Shown here: positions 50,050 through 62,030 of the stretch, in pieces
Layout: each line of letters begins with the position of its first letter
Numbering within the stretch: position 1 is the stretch's first letter
Origin: Orthonyx spaldingii
Lineage: Eukaryota; Chordata; Aves; Passeriformes; Orthonychidae
Assembly (NCBI GenBank): GCA_013397795.1
Contig: VZTJ01004373.1
Span: forward strand, 70,099 to 134,098
Length of the DNA: 64,000 nt
Reading direction: 5' to 3'
Made by a program: the position numbers and the translations under genes
The notes under the pieces: generated by a model
What the model was told of the DNA's origin: nothing
The model's database searches: none
What the model saw: only the letters and a program-made list of their open reading frames with translations

Positions 50050-51780
50050 ACACATTCTTCTTCTGCTTTCTGCATGTAGGGAACAATCAAGGAAAATAAT
50101 GTGTGTGTGAGTGATGGACTCTGCTTTTGTTTACAGAGGTGTAAATTGGGAACATAGTCAGGAGAAGGAGCTCAAAAGGATCAAAAAAACCTTTATGGAG
50201 AGGTGAATCTTTCTTTAGCTATGTTGTCCAGTCTGCATGGGGTTTTGGAATGGGGTATTCTGAGTACTCCCTTTTACTGCAGAAACTTATGGGTGAGATT
50301 TTCTTTCTTCAATGAAGTCACAAGAACAGACATAGGTGGTAATGGTGGCTAGGAATACAGAAACTAGTCAAATTGGAAGACTGGCTTGAATTCAGAAAAG
50401 AAAAACCAGGGATATCAAGTATGGGCATTCTGAGGGAAAGAAGTCAGAGTCCAAAGAGAAGTGGTTCAGCAAGGTCACAGGCTGGTAACAGAAGGGACTC
50501 AGGTCCATATAGGGATATATGCCAAGGAAGATTCTTGTATAAATGATCCTTTCAATGGCAGGAAGATGGATTATCCGATCTTCCACTTTTATGATAAGCC
50601 TATGTTAAGGATCTTGAGATGGGCATCCACAAGTTTAAGAACACTGACATTACATTGGAAGATATACCTTTTTGTATATGACAAAGTCACTGGCTTATCT
50701 TGGAGTTCCTGGGATGAGGACATGGGGAATCAAGGTAATGTGGTAGGATCCACAGCATGAATAAAATAGAGGAAATGGATGGAAAGGTCTGCTTGAATAT
50801 TTCAAGTTGTAGGTGACTCGTATTAAGAACAGATGAAGGTCTGATTTGCCTTTGGTTTTGTCCAGTTGCAGGTGAAGTCTCAACTCATTTCCATCACCAA
50901 ATCAGTTTCCTGGTAGGGGAATTCATCAGCAGACTGCTTTGAGTACATACAGACTTGTATATGCTGTCCCAACACAGTATGAGTGCCATGCACACACAGT
51001 ATGGCTACGTTGCTTTAGCTGCACTAAGGGCTGTAAGCACAGTGATGAACTGGCCTCTCTTCATATTCCTAAAGAAAATGGATGGTTGTGATATAGGAAT
51101 GTAGTCCTGCTGTGATTTTGTGCAATGCCTGTAATGGACCCTAAGATCTACGGGGATTTCTGAGTGAAAGAAAAGTCAGAGTCCAAGGCAGGGGCATATT
51201 TGGAGTGATTCCTTAGGGTTTGACACAATCTGTAGGTATAGAAGGGTGTCTGTCTGCAAAGACACTCTGGACAGACTCAGAACCTGTCCCTTGCAAAGGA
51301 AGAAGGAAGGTGCATCAGGATACTTCACTTTCACGCTATCTTGTTTGATCTATTTCTGTGGTGATGGAAGTAATCTCTGACAGAACTCAAACAATAATTT
51401 GCAATTCCTTTCTCATGTATCTCATGTAAACCAATTATTTCACCAAGCCTCAGTTCTCAGTCTGTAGCAGTGTGATCTCCTCAGTCTTGTCTGTGCACGT
51501 GCAGCCCCAGCATGAGGACTGTGCCTTTGGTAGTAACCAGAGCTGTGTTTGTTACAGCTGGGGCCCTGCACATCCAAATGGTCTTGGCAGAGGGTTTATT
51601 CCCACTGGCAGCACAAAGAGGTAGGTGTGCCCCAGCAGTGTACAGGATGTTGGATGGTCCAGGCCTTGTAAGCTGGTGCTGCCTCCAGAAAACTTCTCCA
51701 TGCCAGGGAACAACATTGCCTTGAACCAACACTTTTACTGTGTCTACTGATAGCACCTCATGCAGGAAGAGAAGTAAGGG
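50050..51780. other. Unique intergenic sequence, nothing recognised
   Basis: Short frames (up to about 99 codons at 50461-50760, plus) with no recognisable domain. No repeat is seen. Confidence 0.45.
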
Positions 51781-51789
51781 GAGGAGGGA

Positions 51790-52115
51790 AGGGAACTGTT
51801 TTTTTAACTTAATTTAAAGCTTTTTATGAGATTTTTTTCACAGCTGTGATCTTATCAGGATTTGGCTATAGAAATTAAAGCGGCAATTATATTTCCCCCT
51901 TCCTGGAGTGTAAAATAAAGTCTTGTGTAAAATGCATTAAAAACTGGAATGTAAAAGTGTAATTAATGTGGAGCAAAAAGCACATTGCGTCATTAACTTT
52001 TTTATTAATATTCTCACGCAGTGCAATTTCAAAGCTCAGTGCCACTCCATTTCCCCCAGTGAAATATCTCCCACTCTTTCATTGCAGCTACCTTTAACCT
52101 CATCTTTAATAGGAT
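51790..52115. promoter_or_regulatory. Candidate conserved non-coding element, strongest in window
   Basis: About 320 bp of AT-rich, non-repetitive sequence with unusually dense factor-like motifs: CTTATCAGGA (GATA), ATTAAAGCGGCAATTATA, TGGAATGTAAAAG (TEAD-like GGAATG), GTAATTAATGTGG, GCGTCATTAAC and TTTTATTAATATTC (homeodomain), CCTTTAACCTC. CpGs survive in AT-rich surroundings. Typical of ultra-conserved developmental enhancers, but conservation was not measured. Confidence 0.5.
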
Positions 52116-52119
52116 GACA

Positions 52120-54025
52120 GCAGCTTTCCTCTGGAATTACATCTCTGCTCATCCATCTGTCCCACTATACCCTTCCTCCTTCCACTTAGCGTTCCTATCA
52201 GACTAGGATACAATTCTATTCCTACTGGAAAGAGAGAGGGACAAAAGCATGAGATTCATTTGACATCTGTAAAGTAACAATGGAGATGCTTGGTTATCTG
52301 GAGGAAGGCTAAGGGGTAGGATTCTTTCTTCTGCTGAGCTGGAGGAGCAAGACTTCATCTTTGAAAGGCACTCCAAGATGTCTTGCTTGCAACTCACATC
52401 TCTGGAGATCGTTCTAGATCTATTTACTCTTGCTGTGTTAAGGCCTCATCCTCTAAGTAGTAGTTGCTAGGCACCATCTGGGTACTGACTTAATTTCCCT
52501 TATTTTGTTGTCTCTACATGCAGCAAGTATTTTTCAGTTGCTTCTGTGTGAACAGAGGACCCCTGCTTTCTGTGAGATATCAATCCAAGCTCTTTGTTCT
52601 ACCCCCACAACACTGATAAGAAGGTTAATGTATAATCCTTCTCAGCATGGTTCATTTTCCCAGTGTCAGCCAGTGCCACAGAAGGCTGAATAGGGCTCTA
52701 AGCAATTCTTGCTGAAATTGGGAGTGGTTTGAGTGACAGAACTGTAGTCCAATATGCAGGAAGCAGACTGAAAGGTCTATTGGCAGTGAAATAAAATGCT
52801 CATCAGTTGTAGTGTGTCATGCGCCTTGTATTGTTTTACAAGAGAGGCCAAGGGATAAAAAAGATCTAGACTCACCACTCAATTATTTCTCATTTTTTCT
52901 GGACTCCATTTAACTCTGGAATGGGCAGACATCTCTCAAACTTATTTTTTGAAGACTTTTAACAGTTTTCCTGTCACAGAGTGGCAGATGATCTGTTTCC
53001 TGGTTTCTAAGCGTAGGTCCTGTCTTCCTCTCATTTAATTCTAATTTGATGCCAACTTACAATTCAGAATCTGAGTTTTAGTCCCTGCAATTATCACTAG
53101 GCTTGAAGTAGAAGCAAGACTTTTAGAGCTACCAGCTATTTGCTTGGTTTTGAAATGCCTGTAAGAGTTTAGCCCAAGGTATCCATGTACATATTTACAA
53201 ACAGTTCCTGATATCAGATCCAAAAGATTGTGCCTGTATTTCCTGGTAAAGGTGGGATGTACACAACACCTAGACTGTATTGAGCAAGATAGGACATTTA
53301 CTGCATCTGGTGATTTTATAAGATCCCTGATGGGTATTGTAGAATGGGATTATCTGCTTATCCATCCATCTCTGTAGAATTCTAGAGCTCACAAGTTGTT
53401 TAGATCTTACCCTGGCCCTGGGAAATGGTTGGCACCTTGCTTGCATCTCACTTGAAGTATTTACGATGTGAGTGTGGCATTTTGATAGTTAGGTCATGAC
53501 CAGTAAAGTGTAGATGTAGGAGACATCTCATGTCAGAAAGAAGAGGAGAAATTTGGAGAAAGGAATTTTGGCCTCTGCAAGTGAACAGGATTAATTTGGA
53601 TGCTGTGAGAAGAAGAGAAGCCTTTGGTGAGTCTTCAGAAAATGTTTTCCCAATTCTCACCTATGCTGCCGTGAAAAGGTAATTGATTTGTAGGGCCACG
53701 ACTTTCCTAGCACAGTAATGTATCAAAGAAAAGTAAAAGCCTAGTCCCAGAGATCTTATAAAATTCTCTGTCTGGTGAAAATTCCCTTGAAGTATGTGAT
53801 CAATGCTTTACTGTTAACTGAGCTTTCTCCAAAGATGTGAAATAGCTAATAACGAAGAAAAGTTGTCCTTATTTGTTGGCCTGGGGTAGAATCCTGAAAT
53901 CCACTGAGTATGAGCTGGTATTCATCGTGATCTGCTGTTTGTCTGAAGAAGACATCTGATAGTGTCAATCAGACTTCCCATTTATTGATTTTTCAACTGC
54001 TTGCTGAACAAACTCAATGCATTTC
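52120..54025. other. Unique intergenic sequence, nothing recognised
   Basis: No coding family or mobile element recognised; open frames are at most about 70 codons. Confidence 0.5.
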
Positions 54026-54029
54026 ACAA

Positions 54030-54200
54030 TGCCTTGCCAATACTATCAGCATCTTAGCGGGAGCTGTTGTTCACATTTTGATTGAAATTATTATTGCAAT
54101 TGCTTTGAAATTATAAAAATTTAATTTAATGAAAACCATCTCCATGGAAATTATACTGGGTTTCAGATTAATTATGTATGTATTTCACACATCTGTGATT
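54030..54200. promoter_or_regulatory. Candidate conserved non-coding element
   Basis: AT-rich block with GATTGAAATTATTATTGCAA followed by TTGCTTTGAAATTATAA, a TTAATTTAATG segment and CCATCTCCATGG. The texture fits a SOX/POU/homeodomain enhancer; the confidence is low. Confidence 0.3.
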
Positions 54201-54894
54201 CTGAGGTCCTGTACTATCAATTTCATCATTCCTTCTCTTAAAGCTTTTTTTCTGAAAAAAATGTCAGGAGATAAGATGAGTGTTTACCAATCATCTGTCA
54301 CTTCACTCTTCTTCAGGTTGTTGATTAAGTTGATGTTTACCAGCATCCTGGGATTGGACTTGAGGAGAACTATGCACTGTGTACTTGCCCAGTACTCTAC
54401 TTCATAGTGCTTGATTTCTGGTAATCCCTTGTCAGTGAGTGCCAGCTACCTGTCAGATGTTACTATGTCAGGTACACCAGGATTAGAAAAATTACTTACG
54501 ACATGAGTGTTTAGCTTTAGTACATTCTCATAAAACTAGGTGGGGAAAGAGGAAATGTTTGGCTTCAAACACACGATACTTTTTATAAGACGGTTATGTT
54601 ATTCCGATTCGTCCACATTACTGCTTGTCCTAGCACTTTCTTTTTTTCCCCACTGGAATTCTGCTCACCTGTGGCCTATATAAAATAATTTAGAGATGCC
54701 TTTAAGATTTCTCAGCTCCCAAATGAACAATACAATTCTGATAGTATAAAGACAGCACAGTATCTTGGCACCATTTTTTAGAGAATTTTAGTGACAGAAG
54801 TGCTTTACCTTAAAACTGTGCTTGTAGTTGGAAACATGCATTCCCAAGCTCTGTGTTAATAATCTCAGTTAAAATGTAGCCTTTCCTCCAGCAC

Positions 54895-55128
54895 ATAATT
54901 GTCTAGAATTTGAGACAAGTTATTAATTTTAAAGTGAGGCTGATATACACACAGTTAAGCTCTGGACTTCTGTTAAATGCGCTGGCAATTGGCTCAGTGG
55001 CCAGCAGAGCCAAAACTGCTACGCTGCTTCATTTAAAAGTATGCCCTTATTTTAAAGCGTTTGTCAGGGCAATGGCAAAATGGCATTGTTGGTTACTTCA
55101 GAGAAGTAATTTTAAAAATTTAATTTAA
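54895..55128. promoter_or_regulatory. Candidate conserved non-coding element
   Basis: Packed motifs: TATTAATTTTAAAG, GCGCTGGCAATTGGCTC, GTGGCCAGCAGAGCC, CTACGCTGC, TTTTAAAGCG. CpGs are retained in AT-rich DNA. A 72-codon plus frame here has no known domain. It lies just right-adjacent to an A14 run and about 300 bp from the reverse transcriptase remnant. Confidence 0.35.
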
Positions 55129-55429
55129 TTAAAAAAAAAAAAAAGGGTTAAAAAAGAAAAAGTGTACCTTGTCCCATCATCGTCTTGTTGCATCCATCTA
55201 GTTTTTGTTGTGCCAAAGAGGCATATGCTCTTTTCAATATTAAATGTTGTGCTGTAAACTGATAATGTCACTACCCTCTTTGAAATTGCCATGGACAGGT
55301 TAATTCTGTACTTACTGTCCTATTGCCTACAGGGGTATTGCCTTTAGCGCTTTTGTTTTCATGCTATTTTATTGATATTTTCATCTTATGTTCTTTGGAC
55401 AGTTCTGCAGAGTGGTGCTGTAGGGTGCT

Positions 55430-56215
55430 GGTTCATACAGCTCCTTTGGGCATGTATTCCTTGCAGTTTACATTTTGTCGGCACCCCTTTGTATGCTGAA
55501 GGATGGATATTGATGGTGATTTCAACTTTATAATGATCTACCTGCATGCTTTTCTGCTTTAGCTGGAGGGTATGTTGTCTCTCTTAAATGGGATTTACAT
55601 ATTTCATGCTCATTCAGCCCAGCAGCTTTTGCTCTCTTCACAATCGCCTTGAGCCTTTGATCATTTTCTTCTGCTGTTTTACCCCAGCTTAAAATGCCAT
55701 CTGTATCCATACCATCAACAGTTTGTTGTTCTAGTAAGAGCCCAAATGGCAGTCTGCAGAAACAGCATTTCTCTAAAGGAGTGTGCAGTCTGCACAAGTG
55801 AGAGCATTGTTTTTTGAATACTGCTGATAAGTGTCTACTGTAGATTGTCAAATCTTTTTTTCTCCAACACTTTTCTTCTTGTAGACAATAAAATGCATTC
55901 CTTTTTACATTGTTAGTTACTTTTAGGTCTCTACAGTAGTGAAAGATTCTTCATCTTTGTCCCATGAAAGTCAAGAAGTTTCCTCATTTTGATGATTCTT
56001 CTGTTTACAGTATGATTCATAGTTTATTTTAGCTTTTGATTTAGCAGTCATAGAATCTGAGACAGCATAGCTTTTCCCGTGTATTACTTACTGAGTTCAT
56101 TCTGACTCCTTGTAATATATCTTTGACTCTTCTTTGGTAGTTTGGCTTCCTGGCTCTCCACTGAATATATTTGCTGAGTAATATTCAAGATATAACGTAC
56201 TTTTTTGTACATTAT
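55430..56215 (-). mobile_element. Ty3/gypsy-type retrotransposon pol remnant
   Basis: On the minus strand this region shows, in order, traces of a Ty3/gypsy reverse transcriptase. First come faint pre-RT phrases (about 56215-56060). Then a KLK...RIIK-like block lies near 56045-55985, and a C-RDLK...NNVKRNAF block near 55935-55895. Next is a CSHL...HTP phrase near 55800 and the diagnostic RLPFG at 55741-55755. TDGIL-x-WGKT-x-EE follows near 55675-55707, and CKSHLRETTY closes the series near 55565-55595. A possible thumb trace (about 55432-55475) is in another frame. Upstream parts need frame changes and contain stops. Ty3/gypsy elements are rare in birds, so this is probably very old. Confidence 0.75.
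55528..55950 (-). pseudogene. Reverse transcriptase core ORF of the gypsy-type remnant
   Basis: One frame on the minus strand stays open for about 140 codons between a TGA at 55951-55953 and a TAA at 55528-55530. It covers the palm region of the reverse transcriptase. RLPFG is intact, and WGKT with EE and a following DQRL helix phrase is clear. In the YxDD-type box the family's (V/I)DDIL reads TDGIL, so one catalytic Asp is Gly. The first catalytic Asp (KLD-x-x-S-G-x-W region) is also absent. RLPFG and TDGIL are only 13 residues apart where about 35-40 is usual, so a segment is missing. It cannot be an active polymerase. Whether the open frame is chance or kept by selection is unknown. Confidence 0.7.
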
Positions 56216-56229
56216 CAGGTGTTCTTTTC

Positions 56230-59220
56230 CTTGGTGTTGTTGCAATGAATATTAAAAGTTGTATTTTTCCCAATTTGTGATTTATCTATGTGATCCTGCC
56301 TTCACTTTTCCCCTTTTTCTCACTTGATCTTTAAAATGAGTTATTTATATTTGTATTTGATAATATATTGGCTTAAACTCATATACCCAGCTGAAGATTA
56401 TCACCTATCTCAATTGTTCAGAAGCTGGTAAAGCATTCATCTTAAACATCATTGTGTTCATACCACCTTGGAGGAATTTGGAGGGTGCTGGTTGTTCTCT
56501 CTTCTCCCTGCTTGTTGCTGGTGACTGCTTTATTTGCTGCAAGGACTGATCCAGAACCACACAGTAGTTCTGTGCTACGAGAGGTAGCCTGAAACCTGGC
56601 TTTGGGTGGGAGGCTGGGCATCACTTGCAGAAAAGCAGAGTGGTTGTGCCTGTCTAATACAGCATAGCAAAACTCTTTGCTTCTTGTACTGAGAAGCAGT
56701 GGTGACCAGCTACTTTGCCATTCACTCTTCTCTCTCCTAACCCGTGTTGGAAATCAAACTTTGGGGCAAAGGGCAGTATGGCTACCTGCACCAGCTGCCT
56801 GCTGCAACTCTGATGACAGCCATACCCAGCAGACACAAAAGCTATAAGAAGGGGCCTATCTGATGAAGGCAGTAGTTGGGGATGTGCTGGCAGAGAGGTG
56901 GCCTTTTAGAATAGGAGTAATCAAATGCTTATTAGATTAAAATGGGCACCTTCAGATGCACTTGGGAGCAGATGGGAAGCTGGTACAGTACCCAGAGGAC
57001 AGGTGGGCTGTGCTTATGCCAGGTTGCTCTTCTAAGCAGATGACTTGCTGTCTCTGGACTAGCTGAGGCTCTCCAGGGGTCTTTGAGGGGTTTCACTGTT
57101 TCTGTCCTAGCAGGAAGGAAATAGAAGCCATGCACAAACACAGTGCAAAGCTGCATTAACAGCTAGGCAGACAGCTGCCTGCTTTCAGACTAGAGCTGGC
57201 CTGAACTGAGCAGTACACTGTGCTTCCAGCAGGGCAGTTCGGCATAGAGCACTTGCTGCTGCCAAGTGCTGACAACCTCCTTCGTAGTGCTGTGTGTTTG
57301 TACTTCCTCAGCTGAAGACAAGCAATGGTCTTGGAAGGGAAGGAGCTCCTGCTTTTAGTATAGCCTTGCTGTGTAATCATTTGTGAACTGCCAGTATTCA
57401 GGGTCTTATCCAAAATCCACTGGAACTGTCGGAATCTCTTGAGCTTTTTAAAGTAGGGGTTTAGTTTTCCCTGTGCCTGCAAAGTTTCCCTGGGGAGCAG
57501 CAGCAGTACTTTTCGGGTTCCAGTGTGTGGCTGCAGATCTGAGCTGTGCTATGTGCCAGGGTGGCTCCAGCATACAGTGGTCAGATGGCCTGGAGGTGTT
57601 AAATATAGAACTGTCAGTGGTGAATGAAACCAAGATAAAGGGATGCTTCATGGCCAAATTGTTTTGTAGCTAAACCTACCCACTGCCTGGGAAATACATG
57701 CACTTTTGAGGCCAAGTGCTGGCTTCTGAGCAAAACCTGTGCTCCAGACACTTGAAAAATGTCTGGTCACTGTTTTTCATTAGCAAGAGAGTCATAATAC
57801 CTTCCCATTTACACCATGCTGAGATACATATGCTCAGCTCAGTAGCCCCATGAATGAGGATGGTAGACTTCAATGGTGAGAGATTTTCATTTTCCTCTTC
57901 AACACTCTCCCCAAAGAACTCTCAAACTGATTGAAATTATGTGAAGGAGAAAGAGGGATTCACAGACAGGAGCTGGCTCTCATTATAGGGTATACAGTGA
58001 GTTGGGTTTTGTTCAGGTAGGAAGGAAGCTAAATGTCCCCACCCACCTTGTCACATTCAGAGCTACAGGCACAATTACTGATATGCTACTTCCCTCAAAG
58101 AATAAGGACATCTGGAAAGAAAGGACAAGAACAATTAATAAAAAAGAGATAGCATTAAAATTCTTTAAAACCATTAACCAGACACACTGGTAATTGGTTG
58201 AAGATGTTTTCCTTGTTTGGTTGCCAATACTCTCTTAAACTCATGAGGTAGCCCTTGAGAACAGACTTGGTGCATTTAGATGTACTTGGCTCAGACATAG
58301 TTACTGCCTTGTCTTCTTGGTGGTCATCAGGAAGGCCCACTTCATCATCTGCATGAGCGGTAATGTGGATGATGGAAACTTGGGTTCAAAAAGTGGTGTA
58401 AACAGGTGAATTCTGTTTCTAAGGACTTGAGATAAACTATCATGCTGGATCTTCTGTCTGTTCTGGCTGTTCTTGGTGGAACAAATAGCTTCTCTCCTTT
58501 TGAAAGAAAGTTAATCTTTATGTACATATAATCTCTTTGATACCTATCTCTAGCTTCCTCAGAACAATCTTAGAACTGAAGAATAAATTCAGCCCATTGG
58601 ATGGGAGGCGGCTTATGATTTCATCCTGTGCTATGCTTGTTAAGCATTTTCTAGATAGTAGGTGCCTTCACATTCTTACAGAGAGCAGGGTGGCCACAGG
58701 GTCACCAGGTCAGCAAGCAGTCTGTCACAACCAGTACCTAACCTAGAAATAGACTGTGATCCACTTCAAGACACAGGAAAATGTAAAATGAAGCAGAGAA
58801 AAAGCTCAGCTGAGCAAGGAACTGATAGAGCCTATGTTTACCTTTTCCCTTCTCTGTCCCAGATGAGGATCAACAAATAACACCCATTTGCTGACCACCA
58901 TTTGTTCCCTTATCTCTTTCTCTCCTTTCCCATTTCTGGTCAGATACTTTCTTCATTTTCTTGTATAGAAATGAACTTGCCATGAGTCTTCAGGCAAGAG
59001 AGCACACCTTATTCTCTAAGGCAAATTCCTTGATTATTGTGAGGTGGTTTCCTTTAAATCTGTGCTGAAGTGCAGTGGAAGATTTGTCTATGGCCAGACT
59101 CCAAGTCCAAGTCTGTGATGAATGCAGACAGAGAGAATGGAAGGACAGAATAAGAGAAAGAGGAAAGGAGGAAAAGGGAGGCACTGTGACCCCTGCACTG
59201 AAGCCTTGTGAGCGTGGCAG
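56230..59220. other. Unique intergenic sequence, nothing recognised
   Basis: Frames up to about 108 codons on the minus strand (57156-57482) match nothing known. More decayed retroelement sequence may sit in the first few hundred bases, but I cannot show it. Confidence 0.4.
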
Positions 59221-59229
59221 AGACTTCTG

Positions 59230-59430
59230 TGTGTTTGTGTGGAATGGGGGCTGTTTAGATAAACAGATGGCAACAAATGGCATAAAATTATATACCCATA
59301 ATGTCAGTTCATAACATTTTGTTCGACATACTTGATTTAATCGCTTAGCTGACGATTTTGCTTTTGGGCCCATATGGTGGCAAATGGCAAATGAACCCTC
59401 TTTACACAGCAACTCCAATCTGGCACTTTT
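59230..59430. promoter_or_regulatory. Candidate conserved non-coding element
   Basis: Non-repetitive block with GATAAACAGATGGCAACAAATGGC, paired E-boxes CAGATG and CATATG, GATTTAATCGCTTAGC, GCTGACGATTTTGC and GGTGGCAAATGGCAAATG. CpGs persist in AT-rich sequence. The minus-strand frame of about 209 codons (58990-59619) that spans it has no domain and is rejected. Confidence 0.4.
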
Positions 59431-59439
59431 ATCACCGAG

Positions 59440-61500
59440 ACTTAGAGAAGAATCCAGGAGGAGAGAGATGCAGATGGAAAATGAATGAGCAAGCAGGGTG
59501 GGGTACATGTGTGGAAGAGGAGGTTTTGAAGGTGTGGCCAGCGGAGTGTTCTTAGGAGATGGAATTGGGGGATGTTGGTGAAATGGGGAAGGGAGGGCTG
59601 GGGCAAAAGAAATCAGCATGTGCTATTTTTAAGAGCATCTAAGAGATGAAACAGGGAATTTAGCAGAATTTAGCAGAATTTGAGAGAAAAACCTGTGGAG
59701 AGAAAATACATGAAAATATAACAAGAATGGTGCCAAGAGGAAAGGAGAGAAGTAGACAAGGTAGGGATAGTAGCAGATTTTTAGGAAGTGTATTCAAAAT
59801 TAATCTGCAAGCATAAGTGAAATGAGTGCGAAATCAACAGAACAGATTGTTTGACTGGATTCTTCAAAGGGCCCAGGAACAAAATCATAGGAAATGTACC
59901 AGATGAAACTTGGTTCTCCTGTGTTGTTATCAATGTGGAACTCCTGAGAAGTGATATATTGAGAAGGGCAACATGACAATGATGACTGAGTTCCCACGGC
60001 AGATGACTTTGTCACCAAGATTGTGGGAGTATATTACAGTATTCTGACTGAGAAATTGCTTTCTTCAACCTAGATCTTCCTCAAGTTGTGAGAAGGCTGG
60101 ACCTTCACTTTGAATGTTTTTTCAGCCAGGGTGTGATCTTGCAAAATTCTGAAGACTCTAAGTTTGCCTGGCAGTCAGTGGACAGGGCAGTCCCCTCAGG
60201 CACATACAGAGTGCCCTCACATATTCTGTGACGAAGATTTTCTTTTGCATGTGCCAAGGAGAACACAGAAGAGGCTACCTTTGATAGAAGCTGCTTCAGT
60301 GACTAGGACATAGTTCCCCATAGGATGGAAGTGATATGATCTGGCAAGACTTAGAAGTTAGAAGTCAAATAGGGCTGAATATGTACTTTTTGGTAAGACA
60401 TTTTTCCTAGCACAACATCAGTATGCTCATTGCTTATAGTGCAGAGTGAAAAAAACCCAAACAAACCACTCACCAAAATCCTCATTGAATCAAAAAAAAT
60501 TGGTCAATAAGGCTTGAGGAAATGTTTTTCCTGTGATTCCGAGAAGTATGCTGCCAGTGAAATTTCATCATGGCAAGATAAATGCCTCCGCATAATGATC
60601 CAAATAAAAAGTCTGAAAACCACAAGAAATTTATCATAATTTAGGCAAGCTTTCTCTAATACCTCTTCACCATTTTTTTGTATTCTTTTCTGAGCCCTGT
60701 TTAGTAGAGAAATGCCAGGCTGGTTCTGCTTATTGCACTGTGTTGATCGGTCCAGCAGTTGATCTGAATCTGATTTGCACCATACTTGGGATGGTGAAGA
60801 GGGCTAGCTGCTGGGGAGTTTATAGCTCTTTTGTGGGAAAGTTGGATCGTTCTAACCTACTGTTGTGTATTTCTGACTACTGGAGGATTCCGCTATAGAA
60901 ATTGAACTAGGTCCAAGTTTCCTCTGAGATGTCCTGTGCACGTCTGGGCACGCTGAGCCCTCAGTTTCACTCTCTTTCTCCTGAATATTACTTCATGTAG
61001 CTGTGGCTGGGACCTCCACACTGTTCAACTAGCTAGTTTGTGACCAATTAGTACCAATTAGTTAAAGACATCTTGTTTGATTGAGACTTATTGTAGTTAA
61101 GTCTAGATGTGGCTCATGTCTATCAAAAGGTTAGGGTGACTCTGATATTTGTGGTACCTACAAACCATCCCTTTCTGATGAAAATGAATGCTGTCCCTTC
61201 TGCCCAGCTGTCCTTTCTTCTTCTCCTGAACAACTGAAACTGCGTCCCAAACAATGCAGCCCAGCAGGCAGCCATGTAGTAGCAGTTTACTGTGGTCTGT
61301 GTTGTTCCCAGCCTTACTGGATCCAGCTGGCTGGTGGTGAGGGGTGCTAGGTAAGTCCCAAGTTTGCTGTCAGAATCCATATTGGAAGCTTATGGGCTTC
61401 CAGGGTAAGCCCTGAAGGTTGGAGGTTGGTTTCCCCCTCTCCCTCCCAGTCTTATGAGTTCAAAGTCTCTGCAAACTAGTTTGACACAGCTCCCTCCTTC
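59440..61500. other. Unique intergenic sequence, nothing recognised
   Basis: Purine-rich at the left edge, including a short tandem AATTTAGCAG duplicate near 59657-59680. No coding family or mobile element is recognised. Confidence 0.45.
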
Positions 61501-61532
61501 ACCCTCCCTCTCCCCCGTTCACACCCCCCCAG

Positions 61533-61588
61533 GCTCTTTACAACTAAGCAGTTTGTCCTTTTCCCAACGTTTTGGAGAATCTGGGAAC
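61533..61588 (+). other. Candidate small exon with strong splice signals
   Basis: A long polypyrimidine tract (about 61424-61530) ends in CCCCCCCAG, and 56 bp later comes AAC|GTAAGTG, a near-consensus donor. Two of three plus-strand frames are open through the 56 bp, so it may be coding or non-coding. No protein family is recognised. The pyrimidine tract may partly be low-complexity sequence, so chance pairing is possible. Confidence 0.3.
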
Positions 61589-61599
61589 GTAAGTGCTCC

Positions 61600-61820
61600 A
61601 ATAACTCATGTCTGAGCTCTCATTTACCCCCTGCCGGCATGGGGATGCTGTGCACCAGCCTCTCAGAATGCCAAATGAGTCGTGGCTGCCGCCTTGTCCC
61701 CTGCGCTCCCCGAGGCCAGCGAGCGGGACCCTCAGCCTTGCTGGGGCTGCTCAGAGACAGCCAGCTGGGCGTCTTCACCAGTTCTGGAACTGGGAGGTGC
61801 TATGTGCAGGACAGGTGGCT
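61600..61820. other. GC- and CpG-richer patch
   Basis: CpGs cluster in CCGGCATGG, GTCGTGGCTGCCGCC, GCGCTCCCCGAGG and CCAGCGAGCGGG. Two overlapping plus frames (about 75-80 codons) have no recognisable domain. It may be a downstream exon of the neighbouring candidate or a regulatory patch. Confidence 0.3.
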
Positions 61821-61945
61821 CCACTGTTTTAACTTCTTGGATATAGGGAGAGAAGGAGGAAAGTTAGGTCCCAGAGCTTAAGACAGAAGAGTTTTGTAGC
61901 TTGGATCATAAGAGGTGGCTTCATGCAGGGAAATACACCTTATTA

Positions 61946-62030
61946 CTTTGGCTCTGCCACTGATACGTCACATTGTCTTGGCTCAGTCACTTAGCTTCTG
62001 CCCATCTCAGTTTCTCACATAATCTGAAAG
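61946..62030 (+). repeat. MIR SINE fragment
   Basis: GGCTCTGCCACTGATACGTC, then ACATTGTCTTGGCTCAGTC and ACTTAGCTTCTGCCCATCTC followed by AGTTTCTCACATAATCTGAAAG, preserve the MIR order (CTCTGCCACTTACTAGCTG, GACCTTGGGCAAGTCACTT, CTCTGTGCCTCAGTTTCC, TCTGTAAAATG). Confidence 0.75.

Noticed and set aside
58990..59619. 209-codon minus-strand frame
   Set aside because: No family resemblance; Ser/Pro/Leu-rich; overlaps a candidate non-coding element.
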